The position numbers and the translations under genes are program-made. From the NCBI RefSeq assembly GCF_013744875.1, contig NZ_CP059399.1, forward strand, positions 2,728,001-2,792,000: 64,000 nt of DNA, read 5' to 3'. Positions 53,990 through 64,000 of the stretch are shown here, piece after piece. The DNA comes from Nocardia huaxiensis (GTDB taxonomy: Bacteria; Actinomycetota; Actinomycetes; Mycobacteriales; Mycobacteriaceae). Under the pieces are notes generated by a model that worked only from the letters and a program-made list of their open reading frames with translations, was not told where the DNA came from and searched no databases. The first letter of the stretch is position 1; each line of letters opens with the position of its first letter.

Positions 53990-54541
53990 TCAGAGCAGGT
54001 CGAGCAGGAACGGCAGTTCTTGCGCTGCGTACCAGGCCAATTGGTGGTCTTCGGCGTCGCCGAGGACGAATTCGGCGTCCGGATCGCCCATGTCGGCGGC
54101 GTCGATGACGTCCACGGCCTTGGCGACTTCGGACTCCGCCTCCGCGAGATCCACGTGGACCGAGGCGATTCGGTCGTAGGGGATGGGGGCGGACAGCCGG
54201 ACCACGGCGTCGTCGAGGTCCGGGCGCAGGGTCGCGCCGTCCACATCGGCGGCGATGACGGCGCGGCGGAACACCGGTCCGCGTGGGGCGGAGTCGGTTT
54301 CGTCGGGGTCGGCGTTGTCGGCGCCGGCCTGTTCGTCGGCGAGCAGGCGCAGGGAGGCGCGCGCGGCTTCGGCCATCGCGACTTCGGCGAGTTCCTCGTC
54401 GTCACCGGAGGCGTAGGCCTCGCGCAGGGCGGGGGTGACGGCGAAGGCGGTGTCGTTCAGGGCGCGGATTTCGCGTTCGGCGACGAGCTCTCGCAGCATC
54501 GGCACGGTGGCCGGTACGTACACGCGTAGCTTGTTGGTCAC
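53990..54541 (-). CDS. conserved hypothetical protein (DUF6912/Rv3231c-like)
   Basis: This 183-residue acidic protein resembles Rv3231c and DUF6912 as I recall them; conserved segments are LRVYVPATVPMLRELVAEREIRALN, TAFAVTPALREAY and EVAMAEAARASLRLL. It has no recognisable catalytic motif. The GTG at 54541 begins VTNKLRVYVPAT, giving the family start; it lies 10 nt after the WS/DGAT-like gene, so the two are probably cotranscribed. In M. tuberculosis the homologue lies next to the Rv3230c-DesA3 pair, as here. Function unknown. Confidence 0.85.
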   Translation of the reverse strand: MTNKLRVYVPATVPMLRELVAEREIRALNDTAFAVTPALREAYASGDDEELAEVAMAEAARASLRLLADEQAGADNADPDETDSAPRGPVFRRAVIAADVDGATLRPDLDDAVVRLSAPIPYDRIASVHVDLAEAESEVAKAVDVIDAADMGDPDAEFVLGDAEDHQLAWYAAQELPFLLDLL

Positions 54542-54551
54542 GCGGGACGAC

Positions 54552-55973
54552 TCACTGGACGCAGGCACCGAGCATCTCCTCCATCGACTCGTGCACCGAA
54601 GCGGTCAGCACCGCGATATCCGCCATCGCGTCGCGATCGGCATTGAGCCCGTAGAACACGCGTCCGTCGTAGGACGTGAGGCCGAAGCTCAGAGCCTGAT
54701 TGCGCAGCAGCGGCGACACCGGGTACATCTCCAGCATCCGCGCGCCGCCGATGTACATCGGCTGCTGCGGACCCGGCGCGTTGGTGATCACCAGATTGAA
54801 CGTGTGCTCTGGAAACGTACTCGCCGACCGCACGCTCATGGCATGCAGGCTCGCCGGAGCGAATCCGGCCATGTGCACCAGCGTCCGCGCCCGCACTCCG
54901 CGCTGATGCCGGGAGTGCGCCTCGGTGGCGTGTTTGATGTGCGAGAGCCGGATGACCGGATTCGGTTCGCCGACAGGCAGATCCAGCACCAGCGAATGCA
55001 CTTCGGAGGCCGGTTTCAGCTCCCCGTGCGGCCCGTCCGCGTACACCGACATGGGCACGACGGCGCGCAGGGCATCGGATTCGGTGAGGATCGCACCGCG
55101 CGAGAGCAGCCAGTTGCGCAGCGCCCCGGTGACCACGGCGAGGATCACGTCGTTGATGGAGCAGTCGAATCTCTTGCGGATCTTGCGGTAGTCCTCGAGA
55201 TCGGTGCGCACCACTTCGAACCGCCGATTGCGCGAGGTCCGGGTATTGAGCGGGCTGTCGGGCGCGCCGATGGCCGCGGCCCGCACCATCGACACCATCT
55301 TCTTCACGGCCTTGCCGGTGGCATCGATGAGCGCGAACGCCTCGGCGCTGTGATGCCGCGCCACCTCGAGGGCTTCGCGCGGCTGGGTCGCCAGGTGCAG
55401 CAGCGCGCTCACGAGCAGTTCCACATCGGCGGGTTCGCGATGCGCCCGCCAGGCGTCGTCGGCGACCTCGCGCGGGGCTGCCGAGGTGTCCAGGATCACA
55501 TGCCCGATCTCCAGCGCGGAGTCGCCGTCGACGAGCGCGGAGTGCGTCTTGGTGAAGATGGCGCACCGTCCCTCGGACAGCCCCTCGACGAGGTACATCT
55601 CCCATAGTGGACGGCTGCTGTCCAAGGGCCGCGACGCCAGCCGCGCGACCAGGTCGAGCAGTTGCCCGTCATTGCCCGGCTCGGGCAGCGCCGACCTTCG
55701 AATGTGGTAGGTGATATCGAAATGCGCATCGTCCACCCACACCGGCCGGCCCAGCGCGAAGGGAATCTCACGCACCTTGTGCCGATAGCGGGGGACCAGC
55801 GGCAACCGTGCCTCCACCAGCGATACCAAGCGGTCGTAATCCAACGGCCCGTGGCCGGAATTTCCGGCCGGCGCCGGATTGCGCAGAATGGCGAGGGATC
55901 CGATGTGCATCGGGTTGCTGCTCGACTCGAGCCGATAGAACGACGCGTCCTGCGGCGTCAGTCTGGTGATCAC
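54552..55973 (-). CDS. WS/DGAT-like wax ester synthase/diacylglycerol acyltransferase family protein
   Basis: This 473-residue protein belongs to the WS/DGAT family (DUF1298 C-terminal region LNVVITNAPGPQ-like, here FNLVITNAPGPQQPMYIGGAR). The family catalytic motif HHxxxDG reads H144-S-A-L-V-D-G; the second His is replaced by Ser, so activity is doubtful. The rest of the two-domain fold is intact, including the NDVILAVVTGALR segment. From memory M. tuberculosis has tgs3 (Rv3234c) and Rv3233c in this region. The GTG at 55973 begins VITRLTPQDASFYRLE, the family start. It is coupled to the DUF6912-like gene 10 nt downstream. Confidence 0.9.
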   Translation of the reverse strand: MITRLTPQDASFYRLESSSNPMHIGSLAILRNPAPAGNSGHGPLDYDRLVSLVEARLPLVPRYRHKVREIPFALGRPVWVDDAHFDITYHIRRSALPEPGNDGQLLDLVARLASRPLDSSRPLWEMYLVEGLSEGRCAIFTKTHSALVDGDSALEIGHVILDTSAAPREVADDAWRAHREPADVELLVSALLHLATQPREALEVARHHSAEAFALIDATGKAVKKMVSMVRAAAIGAPDSPLNTRTSRNRRFEVVRTDLEDYRKIRKRFDCSINDVILAVVTGALRNWLLSRGAILTESDALRAVVPMSVYADGPHGELKPASEVHSLVLDLPVGEPNPVIRLSHIKHATEAHSRHQRGVRARTLVHMAGFAPASLHAMSVRSASTFPEHTFNLVITNAPGPQQPMYIGGARMLEMYPVSPLLRNQALSFGLTSYDGRVFYGLNADRDAMADIAVLTASVHESMEEMLGACVQ

Positions 55974-56556
55974 GCTGCCTGCTACTCCCTGATCCCTGCC
56001 TGCGCCCGCACATGCGTTTGAATAAACACAGCCCCTGCCGAGCGTCGGCGTACGGCGGCACGCGCCGGTTGTTGAGGGCAAGCTATCGCAATCCGATCAC
56101 CCGGGGAATGAGTCGAGCGCCACTGCCCGCACTCGCACCATCGTCGGTGCCCCGCCTGTCCGGGCCGTGGGCGCAAGCCTCCGCGTGCCGAACCCCCTAC
56201 ATCCTACGTCAGGGGTGGTGAAACCACTTCGGCTGCAAAACGATTCACTGAGAGCTCAGCCCGTCATCCCGGCATGCTTTTGGCCGGGATCCATCGCCCG
56301 TGGTGGATCCCGGCCAAAAGCGCGCCGGGATGACGGGTAACGGCCCGGCGCGGCGTTGAGCTTGTCGGTACAGTGCGAGCGGGAGGATCGTGGGGGCGAC
56401 GTCTTCGCGACCCGCCTGAGCTGGCCCGTCGCACGTGCACCTCAGCGCCTACGATGGGCTGCGCACTACCATGGCAATTGGTTGCGCGCCCGCGCGTGCC
56501 CAGCCCGCCCAGGCGGGTGCGAAAGACGACCACCGACCAGAGGACTGACAAGACCC
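55974..56556. other. 583-nt intergenic region upstream of secA1
   Basis: This divergent region separates the WS/DGAT-like gene and secA1. Apart from the large palindrome at 56261-56338 (separate entry) I see no gene, tRNA or repeat. No clear -35/-10 pair for secA1 is evident. The stretch 56345-56556 includes an open secA1 frame extending upstream, but it is not conserved. Confidence 0.5.
56261..56338. repeat. large imperfect palindrome (31 bp per arm) upstream of secA1
   Basis: The outer arms are CCCGTCATCCCGGC (56261-56274) and GCCGGGATGACGGG (56325-56338). After a 3x3 internal loop the inner arms are CTTTTGGCCGGGATCCA (56278-56294) and TGGATCCCGGCCAAAAG (56305-56321) around a 10-nt loop. 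The total is 31 paired bases per strand. The GTCATCCCGGC...GCCGGGATGAC layout resembles dispersed REP/MITE-like elements. It does not occur elsewhere in this window. Confidence 0.75.
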
Positions 56557-59388
<2,832 letters not shown>

Positions 59389-59401
59389 TTTCGCACACCC
59401 G

Positions 59402-59438
59402 ACAGGGGCGTCCGGGCGAAATGCCCGGGCGCCCCTGT
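59402..59438 (+). terminator. terminator of secA1
   Basis: ACAGGGGCGTCCGGGC (59402-59417) pairs with GCCCGGGCGCCCCTGT (59423-59438), one G-T pair, loop GAAAT, followed by TGTTT. It starts 13 nt after the secA1 stop. Confidence 0.8.
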
Positions 59439-59470
59439 TGTTTCGGGGGCGCGGTGTTCCGGAGTGCGGG

Positions 59471-60154
59471 TTACACGTTGCGCCGCACGATAATGGTGTG
59501 CTGGATGCGGGGGACGGTCGCGAACACGAGACCGGCGAGCGGATCGGCGGGCAGCCGGTCGAGGTGTACCCCGATCTCGTAGGCCCCCACCATGCCGAAT
59601 CTGCCGAGCGGCACCGTATCCCACTCCATCCGGCCGATCTGCCAGTCCTCGGCGTCGCGGATGACGAATCGGTGCGACCAGGATTCGGTGGCCTCGATCG
59701 TGCCCAGTACATTGTCGTCCGCATCGCTCAGCGTGAACCGCGGCTTGGACGACGACCAGTTCTGGGTGACTTTGCCGAGACCGGCGATACTGGCGACGAT
59801 CTTGAACCGGACGACTTCCTCGGTGATCGTGTGGATGAGCGCATCGCGCTCGTCCCGGAGTTCGACACGCTGCCCGGACAGCCGCTCCGCTGCCCGCACG
59901 CCGATCGGCACCAGCGCGCCGAGCGGCGTTCCGTCGCGGTCGGCAATGCTCCACTCGCGGCTCACGACCAGTCCGGCCTTGTTCCGGAACACCAGCGTCC
60001 GTTCGGTGTACAGCCGCGGATTCACCGAAACCTGCTCTGTCGGTGTGGTTCTCACCGGTAGCGGCTGGGTGAGGTGGGTCCATCGGTAGCCGTCCCACCA
60101 GCGGAGGACGGCGCCGTTCGGATACCAGCCTGCGGAGGGGAGCGGGTGCGTCAT
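59471..60154 (-). CDS. DUF2510 protein with LURP-one/scramblase-like domain
   Basis: This 227-residue protein has an N-terminal DUF2510 motif (AGWYPNGAVLRWWDGYRWT; residues about 8-26), which in actinobacteria often sits at one end of membrane-associated proteins. The rest (about 55-225) resembles the LURP-one-related/phospholipid scramblase-like beta barrel (FKIVASIAGLGKVTQNWSS, WQIGRMEWDTVPLG). No transmembrane helix is evident. Function unknown; related proteins are annotated as scramblase-like. The ATG at 60154 is the natural start. It is convergent with secA1 across the terminator at 59402. Confidence 0.8.
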   Translation of the reverse strand: MTHPLPSAGWYPNGAVLRWWDGYRWTHLTQPLPVRTTPTEQVSVNPRLYTERTLVFRNKAGLVVSREWSIADRDGTPLGALVPIGVRAAERLSGQRVELRDERDALIHTITEEVVRFKIVASIAGLGKVTQNWSSSKPRFTLSDADDNVLGTIEATESWSHRFVIRDAEDWQIGRMEWDTVPLGRFGMVGAYEIGVHLDRLPADPLAGLVFATVPRIQHTIIVRRNV

Positions 60155-60217
60155 GGTTCGAGGGTAGGAATCCGCCGCGCTGCCTCCTACCCACCGCAGG
60201 GGTGTGATTCCCGCACC

Positions 60218-60619
60218 TCAGGCAGCCTTCGGCACCACCTGGGCGATATCGGTGCTGAGGAATTCCGGCGCTTTCAGCACATAGCGCAGCATGAAGCGGA
60301 TGAACAGTGGCATATCGCTCGCCTCGGGATCGTTGTAGACGCGCGGATTGGTGACCCGGTATCGCCGTGTGCGAGAGATCATCTCGCAGCCGCCCGCCGC
60401 GACCACATTGCGCACCCAGTCGGACCTCGACCCGTAGGTGAGCGCGATGACGAAGCGATCGCCGCGCTTGAACGCCCACAGTGGCCTGCGGAATGTCCTG
60501 CCGGACTTGCGGCCTCGATGGATCACCACGGCCCAGCCCGGCGCCCACGGTGCGATGAATCGGGTGAGCTGATTGATCCCGTACTTGTTGGCGCGGGCGA
60601 TCCAGCGGGGAGTCGGCAT
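60218..60619 (-). CDS. F420-dependent (deazaflavin) nitroreductase family protein, Ddn-like
   Basis: This 133-residue protein matches the nitroreductase-family deazaflavin-dependent oxidoreductases (Ddn/FDOR-B group). The split beta-barrel segments VVIHRGRKSGRTFRRPLWAF and RFVIALTYGSRSDWVRNVVAAGG are characteristic; the latter binds F420. F420 is made by fbiA/fbiB at 25-28 kb in this window. Ddn-type proteins reduce quinones or nitro compounds. The protein lacks an N-terminal membrane anchor. The ATG at 60619 has GAGTTCCGAG upstream. The ABC permease stop is 17 nt upstream on the same strand, so they may share a transcript. Confidence 0.9.
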   Translation of the reverse strand: MPTPRWIARANKYGINQLTRFIAPWAPGWAVVIHRGRKSGRTFRRPLWAFKRGDRFVIALTYGSRSDWVRNVVAAGGCEMISRTRRYRVTNPRVYNDPEASDMPLFIRFMLRYVLKAPEFLSTDIAQVVPKAA

Positions 60620-60636
60620 CTCGGAACTCTATGCGT

Positions 60637-61503
60637 TCAGCGGGCCAGATGCCGGTAGCGATGGATGGACAGCGGCAGGAAGACGGCGATCAGCAGCAGC
60701 GGCCAGACGATCGCCATGAGGGTCGCGTGCTGGGCCACCCAGCCGGCATCGTCGCCGGTGGGGTTGCCGAACAGCGCGCGGACGGCGGTGGTGGTGGAGG
60801 ACAAGGGATTCCAGGCGGCGAGGAATCCGAGCCAGGCGGGCATGGTGGCAAGGGGGATGAACGGATTGGCCAGGAAACCGATCGGGAATTCGAGGGTGCG
60901 CACACCGGTCACGGCTTCGGGGTTGGCGTGGAACAGCAGGCCCAGGTAGACGCCGATCCACAGAAATGCGAAGCGCAGCAGCAGGAGCAGACCGAGCGCG
61001 GCCGCGGTGTGCCCGAGCCCGCGCTCGGGCTTCCAGCCGATGGCGAGGCCGCAGATGACCAGAACAGCCAGGGCGACAGTCGAATTGAGCATGTCGGCGA
61101 TGCCCCGTCCGGTGACCACGGCCGAGGCGGACATGGGCATGGACCGGAAGCGGTCCGTAATCCCGCGTGCCGCATCGGAACTCACCGCCACCATGGTGGT
61201 GCCGATGCCGAAGACCATGGTCATGGCGAACATGCCCGGGAGCAGAAATTCCCGATAGTCGCCGCCGCCCGGAACCTGCATGGCGCCGCCGAGCAGATAC
61301 CCGAACATGAGCACGATCATGATCGGGAACAGCAGCGTGTTGGCGATGACCGCGCCGGGCCGCCGCCGCCAGTGCGCGAGGTCCCGCCCCGCGATGGTGA
61401 ATGCGTCGGCCACCGCCCAGCGCCATCGAATCAGACGGGATCGACTGTCCGGCAGTGGAATCGGAGCGCCGGTAAAGGCGGGCGCGATGGATTCGACGGG
61501 CAT
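60637..61503 (-). CDS. ABC-2 type efflux transporter permease (DrrB-like)
   Basis: This 288-residue membrane protein has about six helices and the ABC-2 permease layout: the LLGGAMQVPGG region, the RFRSMPMSASAVVTGRGIAD coupling segment, and late helices NPFIPLATMPAWLGFLAAWNPLSSTTTAVR. It resembles DrrB/daunorubicin exporters. It pairs with the ATP-binding gene 86 nt upstream. The ATG at 61503 follows GAGGAGGCC; an ATG upstream (~61572) is an alternative. Substrate unknown; an adjacent TetR regulator suggests a drug or toxic ligand. Confidence 0.92.
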   Translation of the reverse strand: MPVESIAPAFTGAPIPLPDSRSRLIRWRWAVADAFTIAGRDLAHWRRRPGAVIANTLLFPIMIVLMFGYLLGGAMQVPGGGDYREFLLPGMFAMTMVFGIGTTMVAVSSDAARGITDRFRSMPMSASAVVTGRGIADMLNSTVALAVLVICGLAIGWKPERGLGHTAAALGLLLLLRFAFLWIGVYLGLLFHANPEAVTGVRTLEFPIGFLANPFIPLATMPAWLGFLAAWNPLSSTTTAVRALFGNPTGDDAGWVAQHATLMAIVWPLLLIAVFLPLSIHRYRHLAR

Positions 61504-61589
61504 GTGGGCCTCCTCGGCTGGGTGGGCGGCGATGGCGAGTGGGGCGATAAGGTCGGCGGCAGTTCGGCGTCGCATGGTGCGTTTGGTGC

Positions 61590-62546
61590 TCAGGCAGCCA
61601 CCTCCACGGCGGCGGGCCGACCGGTGAGATGCAGGAACACCTCGTCCAGGGTGGGTCGGCGCACGGACAGGTCCTCGACCGGAATACCGCTGTCGCGCAG
61701 CGCATTCGCGATATCGGTGAGGTCGGCGACCGGATCGGTGGCCGGTGCGCCGACCCGTCGGGTGTCGGGGTCGACGACGGGCTCGGCGTGCAGCCGGTTC
61801 CGCAACAGGGTCGCGGTGGCTGCCAGGTCGGCGGCGTCGTGCACGATGACATCGATGCGGTCGCCGCCCATTCGGCCTTTGAGCCCGCCGGGTGTGCCCT
61901 CGGCGATCACCCGTCCGTGGTTCATGACCGCGATCCGAGCCGAAAGCTGGTCCGCCTCTTCGAGATACTGCGTGGTGAGCAGGACGGTGGTGCCCGCCGC
62001 GACCAGTCCGCGCACGGCCTCCCACACCTGGTTCCGATTGTGCGGATCCAGTCCGGTGGTGGGCTCGTCGAGGAACAGCACGGCCGGCGCGACCAGGAAG
62101 CCCACGGCCAGATCGAGCCGTCGCCGCATGCCGCCGGAGTACTGCTCGATCGGTTTGTCGCCGGTGTCGGCCAGCCCGAACCACTCCAGTAGTTCGGCTG
62201 CTCGTTGCCGGGCCCGCGCCGCGCCGAGGTGATGCAGTTTCCCGAACAGTTCCAGGTTCTGCCGCCCCGACAGCGCCTCGTCCACCGCCGCGTTCTGCCC
62301 GACCAGCCCGATGCGCTCTCGGACCCGCGCGGCGTCGCGCACGGCATCGAATCCGGCGACCTCGATCCGCCCGGAATCCGGACGTGTGAGCGTGGCCAGC
62401 ATTCGCACGGCCGTCGTCTTGCCCGCCCCGTTCGGGCCGAGCAGGCCGTAGACCATGCCCTCGGGCACGGCCAGATCGAATCCGTCCAGGGCCGCCCTAC
62501 TGCCGTAACGCTTGTGCACTCGTTCGCACACGATCACATCGCCCAC
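61590..62546 (-). CDS. ABC transporter ATP-binding protein (DrrA-like)
   Basis: This 318-residue ATPase has Walker A GPNGAGKTT, the Q-loop, signature YSGGMRRRLDLA, Walker B FLDEPTTGLD and the His switch in TTQYLEEAD. The C-terminal extension (about 230-318; IDVIVHDAADLAATATLLRNR) is the DrrA-type domain. It energises the permease encoded next. The ATG at 62546 lies in a divergent region with the TetR gene; an inverted repeat TACAACGTA...TACGTTGTA (62564-62599) probably regulates both. Confidence 0.94.
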   Translation of the reverse strand: MGDVIVCERVHKRYGSRAALDGFDLAVPEGMVYGLLGPNGAGKTTAVRMLATLTRPDSGRIEVAGFDAVRDAARVRERIGLVGQNAAVDEALSGRQNLELFGKLHHLGAARARQRAAELLEWFGLADTGDKPIEQYSGGMRRRLDLAVGFLVAPAVLFLDEPTTGLDPHNRNQVWEAVRGLVAAGTTVLLTTQYLEEADQLSARIAVMNHGRVIAEGTPGGLKGRMGGDRIDVIVHDAADLAATATLLRNRLHAEPVVDPDTRRVGAPATDPVADLTDIANALRDSGIPVEDLSVRRPTLDEVFLHLTGRPAAVEVAA

Positions 62547-62558
62547 CGCGGCCCCTAA

Positions 62559-62604
62559 CTCTCTACAACGTAAGTAGTTAGAGAATGGGATACGTTGTAA
62601 AGAG
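62559..62604. promoter_or_regulatory. inverted-repeat operator between ABC transporter and TetR genes
   Basis: TACAACGTA (62564-62572) and TACGTTGTA (62591-62599) are a perfect inverted repeat with an 18-nt spacer; CTCT (62559-62562) and AGAG (62601-62604) extend it with one mismatched position on each side. It lies 50 nt before the TetR ATG and 13 nt upstream of the ABC start, the expected place for TetR control. Confidence 0.65.
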
Positions 62605-62653
62605 TTGTCAACCCCGAAAATCCGGGCCGAACCGATTCGGAGAGGATGTCCGC

Positions 62654-63415
62654 ATGGACTACAGCGGCAGCGGCGACCCGCAGCGCACCATCGAACTGCT
62701 GTGGGGTCTCCCGCCCAAGCCCCGGCGCGGCCCGAAACCCAAACTGACCGTCGAGGACATCGCCGACACCGCCATCCGGCTGGCCGACAGCGACGGCCTG
62801 GCCGCCGTCACCCTGCGCCGCGTCGCCGAAGAACTCGGCGTCACCGCCATGTCGCTGTACGGCTATGTGCCCAGCAAGGCCGAACTCCTCGACCTCATCG
62901 CCGACCGGGTGCTGCGCGACTACCCCATGCCCGCGGACGACGGCGCGGGCTGGCGGCCGCGATTGGAGGCCGTCGCCCGCGCGAATTGGTCTCTCTACCT
63001 GGCACATCCGTGGCTGCTGCAGATCGCGGCCAGCCGCCCCGTGCCCGGCCCCTGCCTCACCGCCAAATACGACTACGAACTGCGCGCCGTCGACGGCCTG
63101 GGCCTGACCGACGTCGATATGGATCTCGTTGTCGCCCTGGTGAACGACTACGTGCGCGGCGCGGCGCGCACCGCCGTGGACGCCGCCCGCGCCGAAGCCG
63201 AAACCGGCCGCACGGACCAACAGTGGTGGGACGCAATCGGTCCCGCACTCGCCCGGGCCGCCGACCCGGAGCGTTTCCCCACCGCCGCCCGCGTCGGCAG
63301 CAGTGCGGGCGCGGAATACGGCAGCGCCGTGGATCCGGCCCGCGCCTTCGAATTCGGCCTGCGCCGCCTGCTCGACGGCCTCGAGCGATTCATCGACGAC
63401 CTCAGTCGAGATTGA
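62654..63415 (+). CDS. TetR family regulator of the ABC efflux pair
   Basis: This 253-residue regulator has an N-terminal helix-turn-helix (about residues 30-80; LTVEDIADTAIRLADSDGLAAVTLRRVAEELGVTAMSLYGYVPSK in part) and a C-terminal TetR_C_1-like ligand domain with a WLLQIAASRPVPGP segment. It is divergent from the ABC genes and probably represses them and itself through the 62559-62604 palindrome. The ATG at 62654 follows GGAGAGGATGTCC. An upstream frame from 62585 is not conserved. Inducer unknown, likely the transported drug. Confidence 0.91.
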   Translation: MDYSGSGDPQRTIELLWGLPPKPRRGPKPKLTVEDIADTAIRLADSDGLAAVTLRRVAEELGVTAMSLYGYVPSKAELLDLIADRVLRDYPMPADDGAGWRPRLEAVARANWSLYLAHPWLLQIAASRPVPGPCLTAKYDYELRAVDGLGLTDVDMDLVVALVNDYVRGAARTAVDAARAEAETGRTDQQWWDAIGPALARAADPERFPTAARVGSSAGAEYGSAVDPARAFEFGLRRLLDGLERFIDDLSRD

Positions 63416-63719
63416 CCGATTCACCCCAGTAGCGGGGATCCCAGTTGATGAGGATCATGCCGGCCACACTGCCGGCGCAGGCGCCGCAGGAGTTCACGCT
63501 GATGTGACTGTCCACATCGGTGTCCCCGTTCAGCACGGCCTTGGTCGACAGCCAGACGGCCCGCAGGTACATGGTGGCGGGTCTGCCGCAGCGGACGCAT
63601 TCCGGGAGGGGCGCCGCACTGTCGTTGCGGCCGATGCGGACCTCCGGGGTCACCGGTGCGCCGGGGCCGAGCAGATCGTCGAGGAGCGGCGAAAAATCTC
63701 TGCGCTCATGGTCTTCCAC
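63402..63719 (-). CDS. hypothetical protein with CxxC motifs
   Basis: This 105-residue protein has a GTG start and contains two CxxC pairs, CVRC at about 41-44 and CGAC at about 78-81, which could form a zinc site or disulfide. The C-terminus is conserved-looking (MILINWDPRYWGESVNLD). It overlaps the end of the TetR gene by 14 nt. No family recognised; moderate confidence from codon pattern and the ordered Cys motifs. It could be a small regulatory or redox protein. Confidence 0.6.
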   Translation of the reverse strand: MEDHERRDFSPLLDDLLGPGAPVTPEVRIGRNDSAAPLPECVRCGRPATMYLRAVWLSTKAVLNGDTDVDSHISVNSCGACAGSVAGMILINWDPRYWGESVNLD

Positions 63720-63768
63720 GGCGGAAGATTACCGATTTCCGGAAGGCCGCGCAGCACTTCCGATTCCG

Positions 63769-64000
63769 TCAGCTCACCGTGGTGGATTGGCCCTTGAACC
63801 AGGGGTCGTTGGAATTGAGCGCGACCAGCAGCCGGCGGATGGCCTCCACACGGCGTTCCTTGCCGGGCAGAGCGTCCAGCGCGCACTCCGGATCGGCGGG
63901 CGGGCCGAGATGGGTGCAGCCGCGCGGGCAGTCCTCGATGGCGTCGGCGAGGTCGGAGAAGGCGCTGATCACATCGTCGGGGGTGATGTGCGCCAGGCCG
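63769..64000 (-). CDS. rsgA: ribosome small subunit GTPase RsgA (partial, C-terminal end)
   Basis: Only the last 76 residues are inside the window; the frame stays open to base 64000. The segment GLAHITPDDVISAFSDLADAIEDCPRGCTHLGPP followed by ADPECALDALPGKERRVEAIRRLL matches the C-terminal zinc-binding region of RsgA (YjeQ), with conserved Cys and His in DCPRGCTHLGPP and PECALD. RsgA is a GTPase that matures the 30S subunit. In M. tuberculosis Rv3228 is, from memory, the homologue and lies next to DesA3, consistent with the desaturases here. Confidence 0.85.
   Translation of the reverse strand, partial: GLAHITPDDVISAFSDLADAIEDCPRGCTHLGPPADPECALDALPGKERRVEAIRRLLVALNSNDPWFKGQSTTVS

Overview
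The window reads as a high-GC actinomycete chromosome of the mycolic-acid group, most probably Nocardia or a close relative. The evidence is the gene content (mtrAB-lpqB, whiB2, the F420 genes fbiA and fbiB, rmlD-wbbL-manC, DesA3-type desaturases, a wax ester synthase-like protein, secA1), frequent GTG starts and TAGGCT-like -10 boxes placed 6 to 8 nt before start codons. From memory of the M. tuberculosis map, most of the window corresponds to Rv3228-Rv3268. Relative to that map the manA-to-fbiB block is inverted, and several accessory groups are inserted.

Layout. 1-3.6 kb: a partial SWIM zinc-finger gene, a SelT/SelW-like redox protein, an FmdB zinc ribbon and a type B carboxylesterase. 3.6-9.1 kb: four tandem paralogous cytochromes P450 that look CYP140-like. 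9.1-14.6 kb: cell-wall genes (TIGR03089 protein, LytR-CpsA-Psr protein, rmlD, wbbL, manC). 14.6-17.6 kb: a small accessory group with a TetR regulator and a phytoene dehydrogenase-like oxidoreductase. 17.5-24 kb: two tandem cation diffusion facilitators, then manA, a SIS-like protein and manB for mannose metabolism. 24-28.4 kb: whiB2 and the fbiA-fbiB-NUDIX F420 genes. 28.4-33.8 kb: ribH behind an FMN riboswitch, then a dicarboxylate transporter beside a CitA/DcuS-type two-component system. 33.9-38.9 kb: alkB, sahH, a PIN-type toxin-antitoxin pair beside a gene remnant, and a lipoprotein phosphodiesterase. 38.9-46 kb: tmk-mtrA-mtrB-lpqB-comF-hpf. 46-49.6 kb: thiolase, GyrI-like protein, two small secreted proteins and bluB. 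49.7-56 kb: two desaturases, their probable reductase, a conserved protein and a WS/DGAT-like protein. 56-64 kb: a large palindrome, secA1, a DUF2510 protein, an F420-type oxidoreductase, a drug-efflux ABC pair with its TetR regulator, and the end of rsgA.

How the genes work together. rmlD, wbbL, manC, manA and manB supply rhamnose and mannose precursors and the linker for arabinogalactan, lipoarabinomannan and mannosides; the LCP protein probably attaches the polymer. MtrA/MtrB/LpqB control envelope homeostasis. FbiA/FbiB make F420 and the 60.2 kb Ddn-like protein may use it. RibH (FMN precursor) and BluB (which consumes FMN) add to a flavin and cofactor theme. The desaturases and reductase share a 20-bp operator-like sequence and form a candidate lipid desaturation regulon. 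I found no CRISPR array, rRNA, tRNA, insertion sequence or prophage. The most unusual signals are regulatory sequences (the ribH riboswitch with an SD-trapping helix, the shared desaturase/reductase box and several palindromic operators) and the P450 array.
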